This document shows, in pieces, positions 8,759 through 17,303 of a stretch of DNA of 64,000 bases; positions within the stretch are counted from its first letter, which is position 1, and each line of letters begins with the position of its first letter. Under the pieces are notes generated by a model. It saw only the letters and a list, made by a program, of their open reading frames with translations. It ran no database searches and had not been told where the DNA came from. The stretch comes from Lentimicrobiaceae bacterium (GTDB lineage: Bacteria > Bacteroidota > Bacteroidia > Bacteroidales > F082): the NCBI GenBank assembly GCA_002708315.1, contig PANC01000019.1, positions 19,167 through 83,166 on the forward strand, read 5' to 3'. Both the position numbers and the translations under genes were made by a program.

Positions 8759-9985
8759 TTATTCATTTAAATATCTTAAAATGCTCATCTTCTTTGAATC
8801 AAATATCTCATTTGACACATCTAAAATTTGATCAGCAGTTATATTTCCTATTTCATCAATTACCTCTTCAATTGTTTTTACTCGAGACTTATAAAGCAAA
8901 ACCTTTGCAATTCCCAACATTTCATTTTGATACGATTCGCTTGACATTGCAAGCTGACCCACAATCTGTCTTTTTGCACGATGTAATTGCATGGTACCCA
9001 GCTTCTTATTTCGCATCCTAGCAAGCACTTTTAAAGCAAGATTTATGCTTTTATCAACATAATTAATATCTGATCCTATATAAATATTAAAAACCCCAGT
9101 ATCCGAATATGGTTGAAACATTGATTCAACACTATAAGCTAAGGCATGTTTTTCTCGTATTTCCATACTAAGTGTTGAGTTTAGTGCAGGGCCACCAAGC
9201 AAATTGCTTATAAGAAGTAATGTCAGTTTGTTTGAATGGCTCCTAGAATAAGCTATGTTGCCAAGCATGCAATGAGAAAGGTGAGAATTCATTGATTTAA
9301 CATGATTAGTTGGGATATAATTATTAAATGGAATTCTTGTCAGGGATGATCTTGTTTGGGGAATATCGTTAAAATACTTTTCAATAATGCTGATAAGTTT
9401 CTTAAAATCTATCTGTCCAACAGATGCAATTACCATTTCCTCAGTGCTATATTTGGTTTTAATAAAACGAAGTATGTCTTTCCGCTTTAATGATTTAATA
9501 TTTTCAATGCTCCCAAGTATATTTCTACCCAATGAATGGCCATTGTAAATTAAATCTTCAAAATCATCAAAAATTAATTCCGCAGGGCTGTCGTTATATG
9601 AATTAATTTCATCTATAATTATATCTTTCTCCTTGGCTATCTCCTTTTGAGGATAAACAGAGTTAAAAGCCACATCAGCAAAAAGTTCTATGCTTTGTTT
9701 ATAGTAATTTGGCATAAAAGATGCATAGATACAAGTCTCTTCTTTTGTTGTATAGGCATTTAGCTCTCCTCCAATATTCTCTATTCTACTAAGCACGTGA
9801 TGTGCCTTTCTTTTATTTGTACCCTTAAACAGCATATGCTCTATTAGGTGAGCTAGCCCATTCTCATCTTCACATTCATCTCTTGATCCCGTATTGACCA
9901 TTATGCCACAATGCGAAACTTTACCTTCTGTCTGTCTATGAATGATTTTGATACCATTCTTTAATATATGATACTGATATTTCAC
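8759..9985 (-). CDS. M16-family zinc peptidase (processing-peptidase-like)
   Basis: About 408 residues. The inverted zinc motif HxxEH is present as HLIEHMLFKGT, with the third ligand Glu in the following helix (KEETCIYA region) and the C-terminal M16 half containing LGGPALNSTLSMEIREKHALAYSVES, the R/Y substrate-binding region. Single-chain M16B members of this size act as dimers on small peptides or, in mitochondria, on presequences. The longest frame starts at TTG 10006, which lies inside the -7 element; GTG 9985 giving (M)KYQYHILKNG fits the family start. Confidence 0.9.
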   Translation of the reverse strand: MKYQYHILKNGIKIIHRQTEGKVSHCGIMVNTGSRDECEDENGLAHLIEHMLFKGTNKRKAHHVLSRIENIGGELNAYTTKEETCIYASFMPNYYKQSIELFADVAFNSVYPQKEIAKEKDIIIDEINSYNDSPAELIFDDFEDLIYNGHSLGRNILGSIENIKSLKRKDILRFIKTKYSTEEMVIASVGQIDFKKLISIIEKYFNDIPQTRSSLTRIPFNNYIPTNHVKSMNSHLSHCMLGNIAYSRSHSNKLTLLLISNLLGGPALNSTLSMEIREKHALAYSVESMFQPYSDTGVFNIYIGSDINYVDKSINLALKVLARMRNKKLGTMQLHRAKRQIVGQLAMSSESYQNEMLGIAKVLLYKSRVKTIEEVIDEIGNITADQILDVSNEIFDSKKMSILRYLNE

Positions 9986-10003
9986 ATGATATATTTTAAA
10001 CTG

Positions 10004-10011
10004 CAAAAGTA
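10004..10011 (-). promoter_or_regulatory. -7 element of the M16 peptidase-methyltransferase operon
   Basis: Minus-strand TACTTTTG. It contains the TTG (10006-10004) that would be the start of the longest frame, which rules that start out for this transcript. Confidence 0.6.
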
Positions 10012-10039
10012 AATAAAGAAGACTAAATTATTTTTTATG

Positions 10040-10047
10040 TAATTTTG
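10040..10047 (+). promoter_or_regulatory. -7 element of the K+ channel gene (leaderless)
   Basis: TAATTTTG, with only 3 nt between its last base and the ATG at 10051, so transcription should start at or next to the start codon. Confidence 0.55.
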
Positions 10048-10050
10048 GGT

Positions 10051-10761
10051 ATGAATATATTTACAAAACTTGTTAACCTAAAGGTTCTATCCACTAGAAA
10101 AAGAAAGTTAGAATTTAGTATTCTGCTTTTTATCATGAATTTTATTTTTGTGTTTATTATAGGCATATTCCCCATAAAAAGCTGGATTAGTGAATTATAT
10201 AGTGTTTCTGTTTCAGGAATTTTCTTTGCTTCTGTAATTAGCATATCAGATCATCATGTACGATTTTTATTTTTAGCAATTATCCTAACAATATTAACAT
10301 GGGTTTCTACGTACATGAACCTTAATATAATGCTCCATTTCACATCTCTTATTTCAATAATATTCTTCTTATACATAATTATTATTTCTGTTATAAGGAT
10401 TGCTACAAGTAAGGAAGTGGGAGGTTTAGAGTTCTTAAGAGCTGTTAATATTTATTTCTTGATTGGAATAGTAGGAGCAATAATCTTTCGTTCCATATAC
10501 GTCTCAGACCCCTCAGCAATAAATATAAATGACAATAATGTTCTTGAGTCAACGGATTTGGTGTATTTCAGCTTCGAAACCATAACCACTCTGGGTTATG
10601 GGGATATTTCTCCGGGATCGCCATTGGCAAAAAATGTATCTGTACTTTTAAGCTTTGCTGGTCAGCTATACCTTACAATGATTGGAGCATTATTGATTGG
10701 TAAATTTTTACAAAATTCTGAAAAAAAGAATAGGAAAGAGAACACTACCTCCAAAAAGTAA
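10051..10761 (+). CDS. Potassium channel-like membrane protein
   Basis: 236 residues with about four hydrophobic helices in the first 130 residues, then a pore module: outer helix, pore loop with selectivity filter TTLGYGD, and inner helix (SFAGQLYLTMIGALLIGKFL). The filter predicts K+ selectivity. There is no RCK/KTN regulatory domain; the C-terminus is a short basic tail. No S4-like arginine ladder was seen. The TTG two codons upstream lies in the -7 box, so ATG 10051 is used. It ends convergently with the next gene. Confidence 0.85.
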   Translation: MNIFTKLVNLKVLSTRKRKLEFSILLFIMNFIFVFIIGIFPIKSWISELYSVSVSGIFFASVISISDHHVRFLFLAIILTILTWVSTYMNLNIMLHFTSLISIIFFLYIIIISVIRIATSKEVGGLEFLRAVNIYFLIGIVGAIIFRSIYVSDPSAININDNNVLESTDLVYFSFETITTLGYGDISPGSPLAKNVSVLLSFAGQLYLTMIGALLIGKFLQNSEKKNRKENTTSKK

Positions 10762-10767
10762 TGCTGA

Positions 10768-11451
10768 TTATTTTTGATTGTGCATCTTTATGGAAACTGA
10801 TTTAGCGACTAAACCAAAGGCAATGATTACATATCCTAATGCAACAAATATCAACAATCTGATATCAGATGTAACAAAGGCAAAGTAATATAACCCATGG
10901 AAAAAAGTAGCTACCCCAAGTCCTGTTAAAGTATCAATAAATTCATTCTTACGAAGTTTGGCCATCCCTATGAAAAACCCCAATACTATTGAAAAAACTA
11001 AGTTTGCAATGGGGTAAGTATATAAAAAGAGAGTGAAATTATGCATTTGTTCGGATGAACCAATAATCTCAAAAGCAAATAAAACAGTGGCAACAATTGA
11101 AAACCCTAATCCAATAAAAATAGAGTAAATAATTCCTTCTAAGGGTCCTGTAAATGTATTTAGTTTAAATAATGAGTAGCGCAGCGGAAGCATCATTGCA
11201 AATTCTGAGCTTAAGGCAATTCCAACAAAAACAAAGAATGCCATGCGCCTCATATTATTGTAATTACCATCCCATCTCAGATCGATAAAGTAATCTGCCA
11301 AAAGTAAAATTATGACCCCAATAGCACCCATTAAAATTGCATTTCGGATGTTTGAAAAGTTCTTAACTTCAAATTTATACTTCATGTATAAAATAGCCAC
11401 AATGGTAATTAAGGGGGCAACTGCAAAGCTCAGGTAGTTTATTGTAGTCAT
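10768..11451 (-). CDS. PrsW-like multi-pass membrane protein, probable catalytic residues missing
   Basis: 227 residues with about seven membrane helices. The arrangement resembles PrsW intramembrane proteases: a motif region after helix 3, then PLEGIIYSIFIGLGFS and later FFHGLYYFAF, compared with G.iyG...GLGFA..EN and the conserved His of PrsW. However, the family's EExxK motif is replaced by SSEFAMMLPL, and the EN after GLGF is AT (GLGFSIVATVLF). It may therefore be a non-catalytic relative, or only a distant look-alike. Transcribed alone; function unknown. Confidence 0.5.
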   Translation of the reverse strand: MTTINYLSFAVAPLITIVAILYMKYKFEVKNFSNIRNAILMGAIGVIILLLADYFIDLRWDGNYNNMRRMAFFVFVGIALSSEFAMMLPLRYSLFKLNTFTGPLEGIIYSIFIGLGFSIVATVLFAFEIIGSSEQMHNFTLFLYTYPIANLVFSIVLGFFIGMAKLRKNEFIDTLTGLGVATFFHGLYYFAFVTSDIRLLIFVALGYVIIAFGLVAKSVSIKMHNQK

Positions 11452-11477
11452 TTGAGTAGTATCTTGTTTAATTTTAT

Positions 11478-11485
11478 CAAATATA
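11478..11485 (-). promoter_or_regulatory. -7 element of the PrsW-like gene
   Basis: Minus-strand TATATTTG; leader about 23 nt to the ATG at 11451. Confidence 0.45.
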
Positions 11486-11579
11486 ATAAATGTTTGTAAT
11501 TTCGTGATGTCAAATCAATAAATTGTAAGGTTTAATGCTTAGATTATAACTGTTCAACAAAAAAATACTTTAATTTTTA

Positions 11580-12500
11580 ATGATATTTAAAAAGCAGGGA
11601 AGAGTTCAAAAATCAACAGGAAGTTGGTATTCAGTTTCTACTGATACTGAGCAAATATATCAATGTAGGTTAAAGGGAGTTTTCAGAAATAAAGGAATTA
11701 AAACCACAAATCCAATTGCAGTAGGTGACATAGTAGACATAGAAATTGAAAGTAGCGATAACACTGGAATAATCACAAATATCCACCCGCGTACAAATTA
11801 CATTATAAGAAAGGCAACTAAGCTCTCAAAATCGACACATATAATTGCTTCGAATGTGGAACAAGTAATAATAATTGTTTCTCTTGTCCAGCCACGCACA
11901 TCAACAGGATTTATTGACCGGATATTAGCCACTGCTGAAGCATACCACATACCAACAGTAATTGTTTTTAATAAAACAGATTTATATGATGAAAATGTAT
12001 TAATGCAACTCCATAATTTAAGATCTAATTATGAAAGTATTGGTTACAAAACAATTCAAACCTCAGCTATAACAGGAGATGGGCTTAAAAATCTTAAACA
12101 TATTTTAAAGGATCAAATTAGTTTATTGTCTGGTCACTCGGGGGTAGGTAAATCGGCAATAATAAATAAGATAGACCCCAATCTTAATTTAAAAACAGGA
12201 CAGATTTCTGATTATCATCTCAAGGGAATGCACACAACTACTTTTGCCACAATGTTTCCACTGAGTTTTGGAGGAAATGTTATAGACACTCCTGGAATTA
12301 AGGAGTTTGGTCTTGTGGAATTTGAAAAAGTTGCTTTAGGTCAACGATTCCCTGAGATTCGTTGTCTTATGAAAGACTGCAAATTTAATAATTGTGTACA
12401 TTTGAATGAACCTGGATGTGCTGTAATTGCAGCTGTTGAAAATGGTGAAATTGCAGAATATAGATACGAAAATTATCTAAATATGCTTAACTCAATCTAA
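11580..12500 (+). CDS. rsgA: Ribosome small-subunit-dependent GTPase A
   Basis: 306 residues: N-terminal OB-fold (about 10-70), then a circularly permuted GTPase with order G4 (FNKTD), G5 (TSAITGDG), G1 (SGHSGVGKSA), G3 (DTPGIKEFG), and a C-terminal zinc finger with the ligands C-x4-C-x-H-x-C pattern (CLMKDCKFNNCVHLNEPGC). It assists late maturation of the 30S subunit. First gene of a run with the CBS protein (11 bp) and a small Omp85 protein (10 bp). Confidence 0.95.
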   Translation: MIFKKQGRVQKSTGSWYSVSTDTEQIYQCRLKGVFRNKGIKTTNPIAVGDIVDIEIESSDNTGIITNIHPRTNYIIRKATKLSKSTHIIASNVEQVIIIVSLVQPRTSTGFIDRILATAEAYHIPTVIVFNKTDLYDENVLMQLHNLRSNYESIGYKTIQTSAITGDGLKNLKHILKDQISLLSGHSGVGKSAIINKIDPNLNLKTGQISDYHLKGMHTTTFATMFPLSFGGNVIDTPGIKEFGLVEFEKVALGQRFPEIRCLMKDCKFNNCVHLNEPGCAVIAAVENGEIAEYRYENYLNMLNSI

Positions 12501-12511
12501 AAATATAACGT

Positions 12512-13174
12512 ATGATAGCCTCTATGCTCATAAAGGAAGATATTTTATCTCTTGAACTTAAAGATACACTTGGAGAAGCCATTGCCAGAATGAATGAGTA
12601 CAATGTTTCTCATTTCCCTGTGTGTGACGAAGGAAAATTTATTGGCATTATTTCTGAAAAAGACATTATTAATAGTTATGATAATGAAACTAAAATTAAC
12701 AAGGATATTTTAAAAATAGACAATCACTGTGTGAATGAACATCAATATTTTTATGAAGTGCTAAAGTTATCTAATGATCAACAATTAAGTATAATTGCTG
12801 TTGTGGACGATGCTGATCAATACATAGGTAGTATCACTAATAATGATCTAATAAGCTATTTTGCAAACAGCATGTCCGTTGAATTACCAGGTGGGGTTAT
12901 CATCTTGGAAGTAAGCGAAAATGACTATAGTCTAACTGAAATAGCAAATATTGTTGAGTCGAATGACGCAAAAGTTCTAAGTTCATATATAGTATCTAAA
13001 ATGAATTCCACTAAACTGGAAGTAGTCATCAAAGTGAGTAAAATAAATTTGGACCTAATTATAAAAACCTTTGAAAGGTATAATTACAAAATTGTTGCCT
13101 CTTATCAAGAAAGTACAAATTACGATGAACTAAGAGATAATTATGACTCCCTTATCAACTACCTTAATATTTAA
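12512..13174 (+). CDS. CBS-domain pair protein with C-terminal ACT-like domain
   Basis: 220 residues. Two CBS domains (about 1-60 and 70-125; SHFPVCDEGKFIGIISEKDI and LSIIAVVDDADQYIGSITNNDL) usually sense adenine nucleotides. The rest (VELPGGVIILEVSENDYSLTEIANIVESNDAKVLSSYI) looks like an ACT/ferredoxin-like fold. The protein has no catalytic domain, so a signalling or regulatory role is likely. In Bacteroidota this gene is often found near nadK, as here (1.5 kb upstream); the ligand and partner are unknown. Confidence 0.8.
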   Translation: MIASMLIKEDILSLELKDTLGEAIARMNEYNVSHFPVCDEGKFIGIISEKDIINSYDNETKINKDILKIDNHCVNEHQYFYEVLKLSNDQQLSIIAVVDDADQYIGSITNNDLISYFANSMSVELPGGVIILEVSENDYSLTEIANIVESNDAKVLSSYIVSKMNSTKLEVVIKVSKINLDLIIKTFERYNYKIVASYQESTNYDELRDNYDSLINYLNI

Positions 13175-13184
13175 TTTTTAGCTT

Positions 13185-14597
13185 TTGACTCGCTTAAGCA
13201 CTATATCATTTATACTATTATTGGTTTTTAATTTAAACTCCAATCATATAAATGCAGAAATCCAAGTAGGGCGTAGTGATACTTTAGTAAAGGTTGGAGA
13301 GATAACAATCACAGGTAATAAAATAACAAAGAGCAGAATAATATTGCGCGAATTAGAGTTTAGCTCAGGTTCATCTATGGAACTCGGCGAGCTTGATAGT
13401 CTGATGATAAAGAGTCAGCAAAACCTCATAAATAGATCTCTTTTCAATTTTGTAACATTAAAGAAAGTGATAATAAATGATACGGTAAATGTTAACATAA
13501 ATGTTGTCGAGAGATGGTATTTCTGGCCAATACCAATCATTCAATTTGCTGACAGGAATATTAATGCATGGTTAAATAAAAAAGATTTTAGTAGAGTCAA
13601 TTACGGTATAGATTTGCGGGTTGATAATTTCAGGGGATTGATGGAAAAGCTTAATATTATTATCCAGTTGGGTTATGATGTGATTTTAGGTGCAAAATGG
13701 ACTATTCCCTACCTAACAAAAAACCAAGTTCTTGGGGTAAGTTTAAATGGTGGCATTCAACTAAACCACACAGTAGCTTATAAAACTGTTGATAACAAAG
13801 AACAATTTTACAATTCTCCCTCTGGCTATGCCCAACAAAATATTTACGGGAATGTGGGCCTTACCTTTAGACCTGGTTTTAATTATTTGCACACATTCAA
13901 TGTTGGATATAATAATTACATGTTTCAAGATACAATCTTAGATCTTAACCCAAATTTCGGAGATGAGATGAATTACTCTTATTTCTCAATCAGTTATTCC
14001 TTTAAACTAGATTACAGAGATTACAAGCCATATCCTTTGAAAGGATATTATTTTGAAACTAGTGTAACAAAGAATGGTGTTGGATTGTTCAATAATAATG
14101 TTGATAATACTTCGCTTAACATTTCCTTCGATCAGTACTTAAATATACATAAAAAATTATATTTTGGATATAATGTAAGGGGGAAAGTATCCACGGAGAA
14201 GCCTATGCTACCATACTTCATAAAATCAGGATTAGGTTACTTTCCCACTAACATCAGAGGTTATGAATTATATGTGGTTGATGGACAGCAAATAGCAATT
14301 TTCAAATCCAATTTGAAATATGAGGTCATTCCAAAAACAAAATTCAATATAAAATGGATAAAATCTACAAAATTTAACGAATCATTTTTATCGATGTATG
14401 CAAATATTTTCTTCGATTTGGCATATGTTAGTGATGTGAACACAGCCGAATTAAATCCTCTTTCAAATCAATTTTTATTTGCAACAGGATTAGGCTTAGA
14501 CTTCGTAACATATTATGATCTTGTTCTAAGGCTAGAATTATCCTATAATAAACAGAATGAGATAGGTTTTTACATTGGTTTCGTTGCTCCAATATAA
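13185..14597 (+). CDS. Small Omp85-type outer membrane protein with one POTRA domain
   Basis: 470 residues. A signal peptide (cleavage near NINAE, residue 25) is followed by one POTRA domain (about 37-112: VGEITITGNKITKSRIILREL...RSLFNFVTLKKVIIN...VNINVVERW) and a beta-barrel of about 330 residues ending in Ile. BamA proteins carry five POTRA domains, so this is a reduced relative, perhaps a TamA/FhaC-like translocase or a lipid-handling protein. The start is TTG 13185: an in-frame stop lies just before it and the next residues form a good signal peptide. Confidence 0.8.
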   Translation: MTRLSTISFILLLVFNLNSNHINAEIQVGRSDTLVKVGEITITGNKITKSRIILRELEFSSGSSMELGELDSLMIKSQQNLINRSLFNFVTLKKVIINDTVNVNINVVERWYFWPIPIIQFADRNINAWLNKKDFSRVNYGIDLRVDNFRGLMEKLNIIIQLGYDVILGAKWTIPYLTKNQVLGVSLNGGIQLNHTVAYKTVDNKEQFYNSPSGYAQQNIYGNVGLTFRPGFNYLHTFNVGYNNYMFQDTILDLNPNFGDEMNYSYFSISYSFKLDYRDYKPYPLKGYYFETSVTKNGVGLFNNNVDNTSLNISFDQYLNIHKKLYFGYNVRGKVSTEKPMLPYFIKSGLGYFPTNIRGYELYVVDGQQIAIFKSNLKYEVIPKTKFNIKWIKSTKFNESFLSMYANIFFDLAYVSDVNTAELNPLSNQFLFATGLGLDFVTYYDLVLRLELSYNKQNEIGFYIGFVAPI

Positions 14598-14688
14598 ACT
14601 ACTTACCCTACTAAATTAGATCCCGAACAACTGTTTCTTAAAAAAAGTTAAGTCCCTTTTTACTATTAATTTATACGTGTTTTTAGGT

Positions 14689-14696
14689 TACATTTG
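14689..14696 (+). promoter_or_regulatory. -7 element of nadK
   Basis: TACATTTG, 16 nt before the ATG at 14713. It rules out the upstream in-frame start at 14677. Confidence 0.55.
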
Positions 14697-14712
14697 CCAA
14701 AAAAGTGGAGAT

Positions 14713-15591
14713 ATGAGGATCGCAGTGTTTGGAAAGTCATATTCTGATGAGCAGAAGAATTACTTGCAGCTCTTGATGGATGAGCTCGCTAAACGAAATG
14801 CTGAAATATCAATTTATGAGCCATTTTACAAGAATATTGTAAATGAGATTAAATTGGGCAGTAATATCTCAAAATTCAACACTAACAAGGATATCAAAGG
14901 AAATGTAGATATTCTTTTTTCAGTTGGAGGAGATGGTACAATGCTAGACACCGTTTCTATTATTAGAAATTCAGGTATCCCCATTTTTGGAATTAACCTT
15001 GGTCGTTTAGGTTTTTTATCAAGCGTTTCAAAACATGAAATATCAGAAGCCGTAGAATGCATTTTTTCTGGTGACTATGACATAGATAAAAGAGCACTTT
15101 TACAATTAAAAAAGCCAAAAAATTTATTTGGTAATGTAAACTATGCTCTTAATGACCTAACCATATATAGGAATAATGCAACCGCTTTAGTAACAGTGCA
15201 TGTTTATGTTGATGATTTATTTCTTAACTCCTATTGGGGAGATGGATTAATAGTTTCTACACCAACGGGCTCAACTGCATATTCATTGAGTGTAGGTGGA
15301 CCGATTGTGACGCCAGGGTCTAAAAATTTTATAATTTCACCAATAGCATCACACAACCTCACTGTAAGGCCAATAATCCTACAGGACTCAAGTACAATTA
15401 GAATAAAAATAGACGGTCGAGAAGAAAAACACCTGTTGACACTTGATTCGAAAATATCAGCAATAAGCAGAGAAGATGAGATAATAATAAAAAGATGCAA
15501 CTTCACTGTTAATCTAATTCAAATGAAAAATAAGAACTTCTACTCTACCATAAGAGATAAACTATACTGGGGAAAAGATAATAGGAATTAA
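14713..15591 (+). CDS. nadK: NAD kinase
   Basis: Phosphorylates NAD+ to NADP+ with ATP or polyphosphate. 292 residues beginning MRIAVFGKSY. The NAD-kinase signature GGDGTML (FSVGGDGTMLD) and NLGRLGFLS, the NE/D motif at ALNDLTIYR, and DGLIVSTPTGSTAYSLSVGGPI are all present. The start at 14713 follows from the promoter at 14689-14696. Confidence 0.96.
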   Translation: MRIAVFGKSYSDEQKNYLQLLMDELAKRNAEISIYEPFYKNIVNEIKLGSNISKFNTNKDIKGNVDILFSVGGDGTMLDTVSIIRNSGIPIFGINLGRLGFLSSVSKHEISEAVECIFSGDYDIDKRALLQLKKPKNLFGNVNYALNDLTIYRNNATALVTVHVYVDDLFLNSYWGDGLIVSTPTGSTAYSLSVGGPIVTPGSKNFIISPIASHNLTVRPIILQDSSTIRIKIDGREEKHLLTLDSKISAISREDEIIIKRCNFTVNLIQMKNKNFYSTIRDKLYWGKDNRN

Positions 15592-15678
15592 TTTGTTTTA
15601 TACTAATAGCAAGTTATTTAAGTTTGTTATGTGTTGATTTATACTTAAAATATATGATAGGCATAACCAAAAAAATTA

Positions 15679-15686
15679 TATTTTTG
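15679..15686 (+). promoter_or_regulatory. -7 element of the DUF6089-uppS-bamA operon
   Basis: TATTTTTG followed by C; first ATG of the coding region is 15 nt downstream. Confidence 0.6.
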
Positions 15687-15701
15687 CGCCTCGATTTTAC
15701 G

Positions 15702-16538
15702 ATGATTCAGAACACTATAAAATATATGTCAAAGTTAATTTTAAAGGCCTCAATGGGGTTTATTTTTATTTTACTGTTATCGGTGAATGTAAAATCGCAA
15801 ACAATGGAAATTGGAGGGATGGTTGGAGGCTCTTATTACCTCGGCGAACTAAACCCTGCTCTGCCCTATAACCAAACACAGCTTGCTTATGGTGGGCTAT
15901 TGAGGTATAATCTAAACCCTAGATGGTCGGTTAAGTTCAACTATTATAGGGCAAAAGTTCAAGGTAGTGATGAAACGGGAGGTTCAGTAAAAGATAGGAA
16001 TTTAGACTTTAAGTCTGACATAAATGATTTTTCACTCGTGGCTGAATTTAATTTTTGGGAGTACTATACTGGAAGCAAAAAAAATTATTTTGCTCCATTC
16101 TTGTATGGTGGACTAACATATTTTACTTTCAAGCCTGTGTCCTACAGTGGTGTAGAATTACAAGCCATTGGAACTGAAGGCCAAAATGTTGGCTTCAATG
16201 GACGTAGCCCCTATAACCAATTTAGTTTTGCCCTAGCATTTGGATTTGGAATTAAATACAGCCTTTCAAAAAAACTGGCCTTAGCATTTGAATGGGGAAT
16301 GCGCAAAACATTGACTGATTACATTGATGATATTAGCACTACTTTTTATCTCGAAGGTCAAAATATAAATCCTGATATTTCAGATGAAATACTAAGTGAT
16401 CCAACAATGAGCCATGACGCATATATGCAAAGAGGAAATGACAACAATAACGACTGGTATAACATCACAGGAGTTACTGTCACTTATAAATTTGATCTAA
16501 GAAGCAATAAGCGTTGTAATAGCACAAGCTGGAAATAA
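15702..16538 (+). CDS. DUF6089-type outer membrane beta-barrel protein
   Basis: About 278 residues with a signal peptide ending near NVKSQ, then MEIGGMVGGSYYLGELNP, the characteristic opening of DUF6089 proteins, and an eight-strand OmpA-like barrel without a peptidoglycan-binding domain. Members are found in Bacteroidota just before uppS and bamA, as here, so a role in outer membrane assembly is likely but unproven. ATG 15726 is an equally possible start; 15702 gives a longer positive n-region. Confidence 0.75.
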   Translation: MIQNTIKYMSKLILKASMGFIFILLLSVNVKSQTMEIGGMVGGSYYLGELNPALPYNQTQLAYGGLLRYNLNPRWSVKFNYYRAKVQGSDETGGSVKDRNLDFKSDINDFSLVAEFNFWEYYTGSKKNYFAPFLYGGLTYFTFKPVSYSGVELQAIGTEGQNVGFNGRSPYNQFSFALAFGFGIKYSLSKKLALAFEWGMRKTLTDYIDDISTTFYLEGQNINPDISDEILSDPTMSHDAYMQRGNDNNNDWYNITGVTVTYKFDLRSNKRCNSTSWK

Positions 16539-16548
16539 GTAGTTTTTA

Positions 16549-17295
16549 ATGATGAGCAACAAGGATAAAATAGATATAAACAAGCTTCCAGAGCACATTG
16601 CTGTTATTATGGATGGGAATGGAAGGTGGGCTATTAAAAACGGCTTAGATCGGGTTAATGGACATCATGAAGGAGTTGAATCTGTGAGAGAGGTTGCTGA
16701 AGCTGCTGCAGAACTAGGCATCAAATATCTGACTCTTTATACCTTTTCCACAGAAAATTGGAACAGACCTAAGGATGAGGTGGATGCTCTCATGACTCTC
16801 TTTGTTGAAACTATAATCAAAGAGTTATCCACTTTGAATAAAAACAAAATACGGTTAAATGCCATTGGCGATTTAAAAGCACTTCCCGGTGAGAACTATA
16901 ACAGATTAGCTGAAACCATGGAAAAAACCAAGGACAATGACAAAATGGTGCTAACTCTTGCCATTAGTTATAGTTCAAGATGGGAGATCTTGAATGCTGT
17001 CAAAAGTATTTCTGAAAAAGTTGTAAAAAAAGAACTTAGAATTGACGATATTAATGACGAAGTATTTAATTCATTTTTGTCAACATTCCCAATGCCAGAT
17101 CCAGAACTATTAATACGTACAAGTGGAGAACACAGAATTAGTAATTACCTTTTATGGCAGATTGCTTATTCAGAACTTTATTTTACTGATTTACTTTGGC
17201 CAGATTTTAGAAAAGAAGAATTATACAATGCAATTGTTCATTATCAGAGTCGAGAGCGAAGGTTTGGTATGACAAGTGACCAATTACAAAGCTGA
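16549..17295 (+). CDS. uppS: Isoprenyl transferase (undecaprenyl diphosphate synthase)
   Basis: Cis-prenyltransferase that makes the C55 carrier lipid for peptidoglycan and other envelope polymers. 248 residues with the diphosphate-binding HIAVIMDGNGRWA, YTFSTENWNRP, and the C-terminal LLIRTSGEHRISNYLLWQIAYSELYF. Ten bp after the DUF6089 gene and 8 bp before bamA. Confidence 0.96.
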   Translation: MMSNKDKIDINKLPEHIAVIMDGNGRWAIKNGLDRVNGHHEGVESVREVAEAAAELGIKYLTLYTFSTENWNRPKDEVDALMTLFVETIIKELSTLNKNKIRLNAIGDLKALPGENYNRLAETMEKTKDNDKMVLTLAISYSSRWEILNAVKSISEKVVKKELRIDDINDEVFNSFLSTFPMPDPELLIRTSGEHRISNYLLWQIAYSELYFTDLLWPDFRKEELYNAIVHYQSRERRFGMTSDQLQS

Positions 17296-17303
17296 TTTAT
17301 TAT

